Shown here in pieces: positions 53,901 to 61,224 of a stretch of DNA of 64,000 bases. Each line of letters starts with the position of its first letter. The first letter of the stretch is position 1. A program made the position numbers and the translations under genes. This DNA is from Roseateles sp. (lineage in GTDB: Bacteria > Pseudomonadota > Gammaproteobacteria > Burkholderiales > Burkholderiaceae_C). Below the pieces are notes generated by a model that was not told where the DNA came from, did not search any database, and saw only the letters and a program-made list of their open reading frames with translations. The stretch is from NCBI GenBank assembly GCA_019234295.1, contig JAFALK010000012.1:1-64000 (forward strand), written 5' to 3'.

Positions 53901-54320
53901 AACCTGCACGACGAGTTGGCCACCCTGCTCTCGGGCCAGCGCTACCTGGAGTTCATGCCCCGCGGCCAGAGCCTGGGCTGGGAGCCGGTTGGCAAGTGGA
54001 CCAAGCCCTCGGCGGTGCTGGTGAGCGAGAGCAACTACTCCGACGCTCACCTCTTCCCTTGGACCTACAAGCACCTCGGCATCGGAAAGTTGATCGGCAT
54101 GCCTCTGGCCGGCACCGGCACGGCCGTGTGGTGGGAAACCATGCAAGATGGCGCCACCGTTTTCGGCATCCCCGAGGTCGGTTTCCGTGCCGCAAACGGC
54201 GAGTACATGGAGCGGGCGCTCATCACGCCCGACATCGTCGTGCCCAATGACAAGGCCAAGCTCGATGCGGGCACGGACCAGCAGCTCGAAGCGGCCGTGA
54301 AGTCGCTGCTGTCCAAGTAA
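50967..54320 (+). CDS. Tricorn-like S41 protease with beta-propeller and PDZ domains
   Basis: 1117-residue exported protein (signal LAGAGLALMTAFSSLHAADA). Two sets of PD40/WD40-like propeller repeats come first (SPDGKQIAFTFQG, WSPDSKLLAYAADVYGNNDI, ...), then a Lys/Asp/Glu-rich linker (about residues 577-626). A C-terminal tricorn core follows: NVSHTGG (H808), a PDZ domain (IEGGPLDTAENQVKPGMVIE), DTRFNGGGNLHDELATLLSG, and the nucleophile serine S1025 in SESNYSDAHLF. It probably degrades peptides in the periplasm. The ATG at 50967 is chosen because it starts the signal peptide. Confidence 0.92.
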   Translation: MRFKLAGAGLALMTAFSSLHAADAPLGPVTNPLWLRQSAISPDGKQIAFTFQGNLYLVPAGGGAARQLVANGHHSTAPVWSPDSKLLAYAADVYGNNDIFLVSAEGGPSRRLTQHSSPETPIAFSADGKSVLFSAQRQDVPTSMAFPSPAMGELYEVSIEPGRRPEQIFSVPAMAGQFNKSGTQLVYEDWKGYESALRKHHISPVARDIWLWDAKTGEHRKLTSTGGENRNPVWSADQKSVYYLSEKSGSLNVWKMPLDKPEATRQVTHFTKNPVRFLSMAADGTLSFGYDGELYTLSADEGTPQKVAVSIAAETLVPSVENLKLSEGATDMAVSPDGSEVALVVRGQVFVASAEFGNTRSITEGPGQNRSVSFSPDGRKLLYACEQDGQWSLCEAAIAGDKKTVPSFFNAPRVTTKVLLANGHQAFQPSYSPDGKQVAYLQDRAALHVLDVATGKTREVLSSEWNYSYSDGDLNYDWAPDGKSLLVQFVDRNRWGQEVGVVPADGSGKLVNLTNSGYDDLHPVFGRQGQVMVWTTDRQGLHGNGGGARNDADVYAMFLTRAAFDRYKLDKAEYAQLKKREEDEKKDSGKKDADKADAKKEDKKEGKKEERNEDKKDDKKDEAVKPVIIEMEGLESRTVRVSQTSGDIRDYVMSSDGEQVFYVTKAGEGYELWQARLRDKEAKRVSTMPGGGHGDAVAIALDAKGVNAFVLAGGRVQKFKVPTDDKSEVKTEPVKFSAELRIDNAAERAQMFDHVWRQTQEKLYDKSMGGVDWAYYRKVYARQLPFVADGPDFAELLSEMLGELNVSHTGGSYRNAAPNGDATAHLGLFFDQGYKGAGVKVAEIIEGGPLDTAENQVKPGMVIESIDGAAIAPGAEFDSLLNRKAGKQVVLEVLDPATGKRFEQLAKAIAQSAERELLYKRWVRKERALVDKLSGGRLGYVHVRGMNDASYRQTFAEALGRASGKEALIVDTRFNGGGNLHDELATLLSGQRYLEFMPRGQSLGWEPVGKWTKPSAVLVSESNYSDAHLFPWTYKHLGIGKLIGMPLAGTGTAVWWETMQDGATVFGIPEVGFRAANGEYMERALITPDIVVPNDKAKLDAGTDQQLEAAVKSLLSK

Positions 54321-54340
54321 GCACGTCTGTCATGCATGCA

Positions 54341-54366
54341 GGGCCGGCTGCAAGGTCGGCCCTTTT
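54341..54366 (+). terminator. Intrinsic terminator after the tricorn-like gene
   Basis: GGGCCG/CGGCCC stem (54341-54346, 54357-54362) followed by TTTTCC, 20 bp past the stop. Confidence 0.8.
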
Positions 54367-54442
54367 CCATTTCTTGCGCGGCCCGGTTCCAAGGTCACAC
54401 AAACGCAGTACGCTCCAGCCTCATTTCCAACTGGAGGTCCCA

Positions 54443-54829
54443 ATGAAGAGAGTCACTGGCATTGGCGGAATCTTCTTTCACGCCAAGGACCCGGCCGCCC
54501 TGCAGGCCTGGTACAAGCGCCATCTCGGCATCGACGTGCAGCCCTGGGGCGGTGCGGCCTTTGAGTGGGCCGACGAATCGGGCCAGCCCTTCAAGGGCAC
54601 GACCGCCTGGTCCATTGGTGCCGCGGGCAGCGATCATTTCGCGCCCAGCAAGGCGAGCTTCATGGTGAACTATCGCGTCGACAATCTGGTCGCCCTGCTG
54701 CAGGCGCTTCGCGAAGAGGGCTGCAACGTTCTGGAGAAGATGGACGATTCCGAGTTCGGCAAGTTCGGCTGGGTCATCGATCCCGAGGGCAACAAGGTCG
54801 AGCTATGGGAGCCGCTGCCGGGGCAGTGA
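54443..54829 (+). CDS. VOC-family (glyoxalase-like) protein
   Basis: 128-residue vicinal-oxygen-chelate protein. The start ATG at 54443 has GGAGGT 6-11 bases upstream. IGGIFFHAKDPAALQAWYKR, NYRVDNLVALLQALREEGCN and the C-terminal WVIDPEGNKVELWEP are the VOC signature; His and Glu at these positions are likely metal ligands. Substrate unknown. Confidence 0.88.
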   Translation: MKRVTGIGGIFFHAKDPAALQAWYKRHLGIDVQPWGGAAFEWADESGQPFKGTTAWSIGAAGSDHFAPSKASFMVNYRVDNLVALLQALREEGCNVLEKMDDSEFGKFGWVIDPEGNKVELWEPLPGQ

Positions 54830-54987
54830 GGGCCAATAGGGACCGGGCTGACGCGGGAGCGTAGCGGCCGCCGATTGGCATTTTTCCCATCTGCGCATGG
54901 CACCCGCCTCGGGTTTCCCGGGGCTCGTCGCTGCACCTCGCGGTGATAACTTCGCGCCCGCATAAAAACGATCGGGGAGCTTGCGGG
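54830..54987. other. Intergenic leader of the NHL-repeat lipoprotein
   Basis: About 158 bp with no gene. It holds the promoter of the next gene; no riboswitch structure is recognised. Confidence 0.5.
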
Positions 54988-57900
54988 ATGGCTTGGAGTT
55001 TCAGTCGTGCGGTGACGCATTCAGCGCTCACCTTGGGCTTGTGCGTGCTCGTCTCAGCCTGCGGTGGCGGGGGCAGTAGCTCGCCGCCGGCCCCGCCCAC
55101 CATCTCTGCTCAGCCGCAGGCAGTCAGCGTTGCTGATGGGCAGACCGCGACGCTGAGCGTCAGCGCCAGCTCCGGTGCGCTGCTCAGCTATCAATGGCAG
55201 CTCAATGGCGCTGCGGTCACCGGCGCTACCGGCGCCAGCTACACGACGCCGCCCCTGGTCTACGGCACGAACTACCCGTACAGCGTCGTGATCAGCAATG
55301 CGGGTGGCAGCGTGACCAGCCAGGTTGCCGCGATCACCGTCACGCCGGTGGCGCCGAGCATCTCGATGCAGCCGACCAGCGCGAGCATTGCCGACGGCTC
55401 GGACGCCGGCTTCGGCGTGAAGGTCAGCGGCTCGCAGCCGATCGGCTACCAATGGTTCCGCAACGGTGTGGCGATCTCGGGGGCGAACCAGAGTTCGATC
55501 ACGCTTTCGCCCGTGCAGCTGTCCGACAGCGGTGCCTCGTTCACGGTTCAGATCAGCAACGTCGCCGGCAACGTGACCAGCCAGGCTGCGCAGCTGACGG
55601 TGACGCCGGTGCCCGCGCAGATCACCGTGGCACCCGCGGACCAGACCGTGCTCGACGGCGCGACGGCCAGCTACAGCGTCAAGGCGATCGGTTCCGCGCC
55701 ACTGAGCTACCAGTGGCAGCTCAATGGCAAGAACATTACCGGCGCCACGTCGGCGAACTACAGCTTTGCTGCGTCGTATGCGCAGAGCGGCGGGCAATTG
55801 GCCGTGGTGGTCAGCAATGCCTACGGGACCGTCACCAGCACGCTCGCCGCGCTCAAGGTCACGCCCCTGGCACCTGTGATCTCGACGGCTCCGCAGAACT
55901 ACACGGCCGGATTGGGGGCGGCGGTCAAGTTCACCGAAGCGGCGACTGGCACGCAGCCGCTGAGCTATCAGTGGCAGGTCAGCCGCGACGGCGGCTCGAC
56001 GTGGACCGACATCAGCGGCGCCACGGCCACGAGCTACACCATTGCCAGCATCGGCCTGACCCACGCGAACAACCAGTACCGCGTGACAGTCAGCAATCCG
56101 GCCGGTTCGGTGCCCAGCCCGGCGGCGATCATGACGGTCACGTCCAACGTGCAGATCCTCGGGGGCACGCCGGGTGGAGTCGGCTATGCGGACGGCAACG
56201 GCGCGCAGGCGCGCTTCAACTGGCCGGCCGCGATCATGCCGGACCAGAGCGGCAATCTGCTGGTGGCGGACTCTGCCAACAATGTGCTGCGCAAGGTGAG
56301 TGCGACCGGCACGGTATCGACCTATGCGGGACAAGTGGACCAGCCGACACCCGCAGATGGCAACCTCAACTCGGCGCGCTTCAACTTTCCGGTGGCGTTG
56401 GCCAGGGATGGCGCGGGCAACACCTACGTGGCCGAGTCATGGGGTATCCGCAAGATCACGCCGGACGGTTCCGTGTCGACACTGGCCGGCGTGCGTTTCA
56501 CCGCGGGGAGCGCGGACGGTCCAGGCGCCAATGCCCTGTTCAGCCAGATTACCGGCATGGCCGTGGACTCCGCCGGCAATCTGATCGTGATCGACGGCGG
56601 CAACAACCAGACGATCCGCCGGGTTACGCCCGACGGCCAGGTCAGCACCCTGGCCGGCACCGCCGGAAAGACCGGTCATGTCGACGGCCAGGGCGCTGCG
56701 GCGAGCTTCAAAGGCCTGAGTGCCATCGTCATCGACCCCGCGGACAACCTCTACGTCACAGACAGCAATTCAATCCGCAAGGTTACGACCGCAGGCGTGG
56801 TGAGCTTGTATGCGGGGTCGCCGGACACCGCGGGCTTATCGAACGGCAACTATCTTTCGTCCCTCTTCAACAACCCGCGAGGCCTGGCCCTGGACGTCGC
56901 CGGCAATTTGTATGTGGGCGATTACACGGCCGTCCGTGTTCTTGGCGTCAACGGGCTGGTCTCTACCTTGGCCGGGACCGACAACTGGATCGCAGGACTC
57001 GAACATGACGGTGTTGGAGGCGCAGCCGTCATTCAGGGCCTGCTTGCGCTCACCATGCTGCCAACGGGCGACCTCGCGTTCACCGAGGCCGGAGGCGCGG
57101 TGCGCCGGGTGTCGATGACTGGCCAGGTCACGACCTTGGCGGGAGTGAATGGGCAAGGTAGTGGCGACGTCGACGGTCCGCTCGCCGGCTCGTCCAGTCC
57201 TGCCACCTTCGGTACGACCAATTCCGTTGCTGTGGATGCCGCGGGCCAGACCTACGTCAGCACGATCTATGGGGTGCGCAAGATCGACGCGCTAGGCAAC
57301 GTGACGACGATCCGGCTGCCCTCGTCTTCTTTCCTTTGCGGATATCAGACCACGCTCGCCACGGACCGACTTGGCAACCTCTACATCAGTGCTTACAACT
57401 GCGATCAGATCTTCAAGCTGACCCCGGCTGGCGACCTTGTCACGCTGGCGGGCGCGTACACCGTGACAGGCAGTGCCGATGGCCAGGGACCGCAGGCCCG
57501 CTTCTTCCTGCCCAAGGGCATTGCCGTCGATGACAGCGGCAATGTCTTCGTTGCCGACAGTGCCAACGGCACGGTCCGTCGCATCGATCCGAGCGGCAAC
57601 GTCACGACTTTTGCCGGGCAGGCGGGCTCGCTTTCCGTCCAAGATGGACAGGGCAGCGCGGCCCGATTCGTCTCGCCCTCCGGCATGACCATCGACGCCC
57701 AGAACAACCTCTATGTGACCGACTCCGCCAGCCATGTGATCCGCAAGATCACGCCCAGCGCGGACGTCACGACCATCGGGGGCGGTGCCTACGTGGCTGG
57801 CGTGTCGAACGGACCGGTGACGCGTTTCAATCAGCCGAGTGGCATTGCCATCGACCCCGCGACGGGCGACCTCTACATCGCCGACACCGGCAACGGCGTG

Positions 57901-58068
57901 ATCCAGCGGCTGTCGTCGAATCTCTGGGCCTACCCCGTCGTTGGCCAGGCCGGCGTACAGAGTTTGCGGCCCGGTGCGGGCGGCGCCGTCAACCAGCCGA
58001 AGGGCATCGTTGTCCTGCCCAACGGCAAGATCATCTTTACTTCGGAGGTGGCCGTCGTACAGGATTGA
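54988..58068 (+). CDS. Surface/periplasmic lipoprotein with Ig-like and NHL repeats
   Basis: 1026-residue lipoprotein (signal ending LVSACGGGGSS). It has four Ig-like domains (about residues 33-395), each with a W-containing core such as SYQWQLNGAAVTGATG and a conserved SNAGGSVTSQ-type strand. Then follow NHL-type beta-propeller repeats (about 400-1020; DQSGNLLVADSANNVLRKV, AGNTYVAESWGIRKITPDGS, ...). This type often binds carbohydrates or partner proteins at the cell surface. No enzyme motif is seen. The ATG at 54988 starts the signal peptide. Confidence 0.85.
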   Translation: MAWSFSRAVTHSALTLGLCVLVSACGGGGSSSPPAPPTISAQPQAVSVADGQTATLSVSASSGALLSYQWQLNGAAVTGATGASYTTPPLVYGTNYPYSVVISNAGGSVTSQVAAITVTPVAPSISMQPTSASIADGSDAGFGVKVSGSQPIGYQWFRNGVAISGANQSSITLSPVQLSDSGASFTVQISNVAGNVTSQAAQLTVTPVPAQITVAPADQTVLDGATASYSVKAIGSAPLSYQWQLNGKNITGATSANYSFAASYAQSGGQLAVVVSNAYGTVTSTLAALKVTPLAPVISTAPQNYTAGLGAAVKFTEAATGTQPLSYQWQVSRDGGSTWTDISGATATSYTIASIGLTHANNQYRVTVSNPAGSVPSPAAIMTVTSNVQILGGTPGGVGYADGNGAQARFNWPAAIMPDQSGNLLVADSANNVLRKVSATGTVSTYAGQVDQPTPADGNLNSARFNFPVALARDGAGNTYVAESWGIRKITPDGSVSTLAGVRFTAGSADGPGANALFSQITGMAVDSAGNLIVIDGGNNQTIRRVTPDGQVSTLAGTAGKTGHVDGQGAAASFKGLSAIVIDPADNLYVTDSNSIRKVTTAGVVSLYAGSPDTAGLSNGNYLSSLFNNPRGLALDVAGNLYVGDYTAVRVLGVNGLVSTLAGTDNWIAGLEHDGVGGAAVIQGLLALTMLPTGDLAFTEAGGAVRRVSMTGQVTTLAGVNGQGSGDVDGPLAGSSSPATFGTTNSVAVDAAGQTYVSTIYGVRKIDALGNVTTIRLPSSSFLCGYQTTLATDRLGNLYISAYNCDQIFKLTPAGDLVTLAGAYTVTGSADGQGPQARFFLPKGIAVDDSGNVFVADSANGTVRRIDPSGNVTTFAGQAGSLSVQDGQGSAARFVSPSGMTIDAQNNLYVTDSASHVIRKITPSADVTTIGGGAYVAGVSNGPVTRFNQPSGIAIDPATGDLYIADTGNGVIQRLSSNLWAYPVVGQAGVQSLRPGAGGAVNQPKGIVVLPNGKIIFTSEVAVVQD

Positions 58069-58126
58069 AGCAGCGACGCACGGTGGCTCGCGGGTTCCCC
58101 GGCTCACGGCAAAGCAAAATGCCGGC

Positions 58127-58960
58127 GTGAGTACGATTTCAAGAAACTGGGAGATGGGCTTCGAGGTCGAGGGGCTGGCCGTGCGCGCGCGACTGAGCCC
58201 GATGAGCTGGGCCCATCCGGACGAAAAGCTTCAGATGGAGTTCGAACTCGGCCCCGGCCTGGGGACTGAGCTGCAGGTCTACCAGAAGCCCTTCACCGGC
58301 TGCAGCCTGCTGGACCTCCAGCTTCTCGTCGAAACGGTCCACCGGCGCCTGTCAGCTGGTGGGCTCGTTCCTTGCCCGGAATGCGGCACCCTGACCTGGA
58401 ACCGAGCCGTCTTCCCATCCTCGACGCGTGACGCGCGCTGCGAGCACTGCTGGATGGGCGATTGGCGGGCGACATGGGCGGGCTACACGGATGCCGCCCT
58501 GGTCGAGCAGTTCGTCGACGATCTGGCGATGGCACGCAAGGGCTTTACGCATTGCTTCGACGGCTGGGTTCACCCGAGCCGCGGTCCCAAGCGGCTGCTG
58601 AGGGTCTTTCTACGCGGCGAGATGAGCGATGCCGACGCCGCGGCCCTGCTCAAGCAGCAGGGATGCAAGGTCTGCAACGACTATCGCGTGCGTGTGCTGC
58701 CGCCCTCGTTGAGCTTCGCCGATGCCAAGGCAACGGCGGACTTCCTGGACGCCGAGGCCGGCGCCGCCGCTGCGTTGCTGGCCTCCTTCGGAAAGCGGCG
58801 CGTGGACTCCGAACGCGCCTCCCCCGACTACTGGGCCGCACGCGCTGCCTTCGAGCTGGCGGTCGTCAAGCGGCGCATCTACGGTCGCTGGTACGCGAGA
58901 ACCTTCAAGGTGCAGCGGCAGATGGAGCGGCTATTGCGGCCAGTCAAGGCGCAGGGCTGA
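58127..58960 (+). CDS. Hypothetical Cys-rich (zinc-ribbon-like) protein
   Basis: About 277 residues from GTG 58127, or 268 from the ATG at 58154 (MGFEVEGLAV); neither has a good ribosome site. Two CxxC pairs (CPECGTLTWN, CEHCWMGDW) and a third (CKVC) suggest zinc binding. The C-terminal part is helical and basic (KRRIYGRWYARTFKVQRQME). I do not recognise the family. It converges with the UbiH-type gene. Confidence 0.65.
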   Translation: MSTISRNWEMGFEVEGLAVRARLSPMSWAHPDEKLQMEFELGPGLGTELQVYQKPFTGCSLLDLQLLVETVHRRLSAGGLVPCPECGTLTWNRAVFPSSTRDARCEHCWMGDWRATWAGYTDAALVEQFVDDLAMARKGFTHCFDGWVHPSRGPKRLLRVFLRGEMSDADAAALLKQQGCKVCNDYRVRVLPPSLSFADAKATADFLDAEAGAAAALLASFGKRRVDSERASPDYWAARAAFELAVVKRRIYGRWYARTFKVQRQMERLLRPVKAQG

Positions 58961-58976
58961 ACTGCTGGGCCGTCGC

Positions 58977-60158
58977 TCAGCGGCTGCCGAACATCATCCT
59001 GCGCGCCAGCGTCTTCCTCAGAATGGGCAGCGCGCCCACCGCGGCCAGCCCCAGCCCGCGCGCCGCGGGCAGGCCCGGCCAGCGCCAGGCGAAGCTGCGG
59101 GCAAGGAAGTCGGTGGCGGCGATCATGCTCCAGCGGTCCGGCGCGCGCTGCCATTGCACGCGGCGCAGGGCGGCATCGACGTCATCGGCCTTCTTCAAGG
59201 CTTCGACGAGGGACCAGGCATCGCGCAGGCCGAGATTCAGGCCTTGGCCGGCCACGGGATGCAGGGTTTGCGCCGCGTTGCCGATGCGGATGCTGCGCCC
59301 GTCGACGAGGCTGCGCTCGGCATTGAGCCCGAGCGCGAAGCACTTGAGCGTGCTGATGCCGAGCAGCCGGCCCGCGCGCTGGGGAAGCAGGCTCTGGATC
59401 ACGGTGATCCGCTGGGCGTCGCTCAGCTGGGCGATCTCGTCCTCGTCTTGCGGCATGCACCAGACCAGGGCCGCGCGGCGCGGGGCGCCGGGCAGGGGCA
59501 GCAGGGCGAGGGGGCCGTTGCGGGTGAAGCGTTCGAAGGCCAGGCCGGCAGGCACGTCTTCGGACAGTGTGACCGTGCCCACCCAGGCGTTTTGCTTGTA
59601 GTCGTGCGTCACGGCCTTGCGCGACTGCTCGGAGAACACCCCGCCCTCGGCGATCACGGCCAGGTCGAAGGTCTCGGCGATGCCGGCGTCGATCTCCACG
59701 CCGCCCATCACGGGCTTGATGGCCTGCACCGGGTTGCCGAAGCGGGTGACGAGGCGCTGGTCATCGAGCCGGGTCCAGGCCGCCTGCAGCGGCGCCACCA
59801 GCTTGCCGTAGGCCAGCACCGCACCCAGCTGTTCCACGCGCTGCTCGGCCGCGCTGATCACGACCTCGGGTTCGCCGCCGGCGCCGAACAAGGGGCTGCT
59901 CAGCGTCGGCGGCGCTTGGCTCACATGGACTTCGAGAATCGGCTGGGCCTGGATGCCCCCCCACACGCCCAGACGCTCCAGCAGCTGCACGCTGCCCAAG
60001 GAAAGGGCCAGCGTGCGCGGATCTGCAGAGACGTCGCGATCCAGCGGTCGCGCATCGAACAGGCTGATCTCGGCCTTGGGCAGCGCGCGGGCTGCGAGCA
60101 AGGCGAGGGAGAGGCCGGCAGGACCGGCGCCGACGATGGCAAGGCGCAGGGCATTCAT
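58977..60158 (-). CDS. UbiH/UbiF-family FAD-dependent monooxygenase
   Basis: 393-residue FAD hydroxylase of the ubiquinone-biosynthesis group. GxGxxG motif is VGAGPAGLSLALLAARAL. The second FAD motif with the DG region is SIRIGNAAQTLHPVAGQGLN, the COQ6/UbiH signature, followed by LGLRDAWSLVEAL. It likely hydroxylates a ubiquinone precursor at the membrane. The exact ring position (UbiH, UbiF or UbiL) cannot be told. Confidence 0.9.
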   Translation of the reverse strand: MNALRLAIVGAGPAGLSLALLAARALPKAEISLFDARPLDRDVSADPRTLALSLGSVQLLERLGVWGGIQAQPILEVHVSQAPPTLSSPLFGAGGEPEVVISAAEQRVEQLGAVLAYGKLVAPLQAAWTRLDDQRLVTRFGNPVQAIKPVMGGVEIDAGIAETFDLAVIAEGGVFSEQSRKAVTHDYKQNAWVGTVTLSEDVPAGLAFERFTRNGPLALLPLPGAPRRAALVWCMPQDEDEIAQLSDAQRITVIQSLLPQRAGRLLGISTLKCFALGLNAERSLVDGRSIRIGNAAQTLHPVAGQGLNLGLRDAWSLVEALKKADDVDAALRRVQWQRAPDRWSMIAATDFLARSFAWRWPGLPAARGLGLAAVGALPILRKTLARRMMFGSR

Positions 60159-60219
60159 TCAGCCGGAATCATAGGCTGCTACGCTCTCGGGTTTCGCACA
60201 CGTCAAACGGGAACATCCC

Positions 60220-61200
60220 ATGCAATACCGCCGCCTCGGCCGCTCCGGCCTGCAAGTTTCCGAGCTCTCGCTGGGCTCCTGGGTCACGTATCACAACCAG
60301 GTGGACGTGAAAAACGCGGCCGAGATGCTGGCCGCGGCCTTCGATGCGGGCGTGAACTTCTTCGACAACGCCGAGGTCTATGCCGGTGGCAAGAGCGAGG
60401 AGATCATGGGCGCGGCGATCCGCCAGCTCGGCTGGGCGCGCCACCGCTATGTCGTGTCCACCAAGTTCTTCTGGGGCATCGACAACGCCGGCACCGGCAT
60501 CAACTTCAAGAACACGCTGAACCGCAAGTACCTGCTGGGCTCGATCGACGCCTCGCTCCAGCGTCTGGGCCTGGAGTATGTCGACCTGGCTTACTGCCAC
60601 CGCCCCGATCCCAACACGCCCGTGGAGGAGACCGTGTGGGCCATGCACGACATCGTGGCGCGCGGCAAGGCGCTGTATTGGGGCACGAGCGAGTGGAGCG
60701 CCGAGGAGATCCGCGCCGCTTGGGAGATTGCCGAACGCCATCACCTGCACAAGCCCGTGATGGAGCAGCCGCAGTACCACCTGTTCCACCGCAACAAGGT
60801 GGAGAAGGAATTCGCGCGGCTCTACGAGGAATGCGGCCTGGGTCTGACGACCTGGAGCCCGCTGGCCTCGGGCCTGCTCACTGGCAAGTACAAGAGCGGC
60901 ATTCCCGCCGGTTCGCGCGGCTCGCTGGAGTCCATGAGCTGGATCCAGGAGCAACTGCTGCACCCGGCACGCAACGCGGCGGTCGCCAAGCTGGAGGGCA
61001 TTGCGGCCGAGCTCGGCTGCAATGTGGCCCAGTTGGCCATCGCCTGGGTCAACAAGAACCCGCGCGTGTCCACGGTCATCCTGGGCGCGAGCAAGGTCTC
61101 GCAGCTGCAGGACAACCTCAAGGCCTTGGCCGTCACGCCCAAGCTCACACCCGAGGTGCTGGCGCGCATGGACGAGATCTGCCTGCCCCTGAGCCAGTAA
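60220..61200 (+). CDS. Aldo/keto reductase (potassium-channel beta-subunit-like)
   Basis: 326-residue (alpha/beta)8 NADPH oxidoreductase. It has the tetrad: D in [15 protein letters not shown] with Y in the same motif, K in STKFFWG, and H in [28 protein letters not shown]-type and [15 protein letters not shown] are cofactor-binding. [11 protein letters not shown] and STKFFWG are features of the KvAP/YghZ-type AKR6/14 group. Substrate unknown; divergent from the UbiH-like gene over 61 bp. Confidence 0.92.
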   Translation: MQYRRLGRSGLQVSELSLGSWVTYHNQVDVKNAAEMLAAAFDAGVNFFDNAEVYAGGKSEEIMGAAIRQLGWARHRYVVSTKFFWGIDNAGTGINFKNTLNRKYLLGSIDASLQRLGLEYVDLAYCHRPDPNTPVEETVWAMHDIVARGKALYWGTSEWSAEEIRAAWEIAERHHLHKPVMEQPQYHLFHRNKVEKEFARLYEECGLGLTTWSPLASGLLTGKYKSGIPAGSRGSLESMSWIQEQLLHPARNAAVAKLEGIAAELGCNVAQLAIAWVNKNPRVSTVILGASKVSQLQDNLKALAVTPKLTPEVLARMDEICLPLSQ

Positions 61201-61224
61201 GCGAGCCATTTGCCCTTGCTCCTA

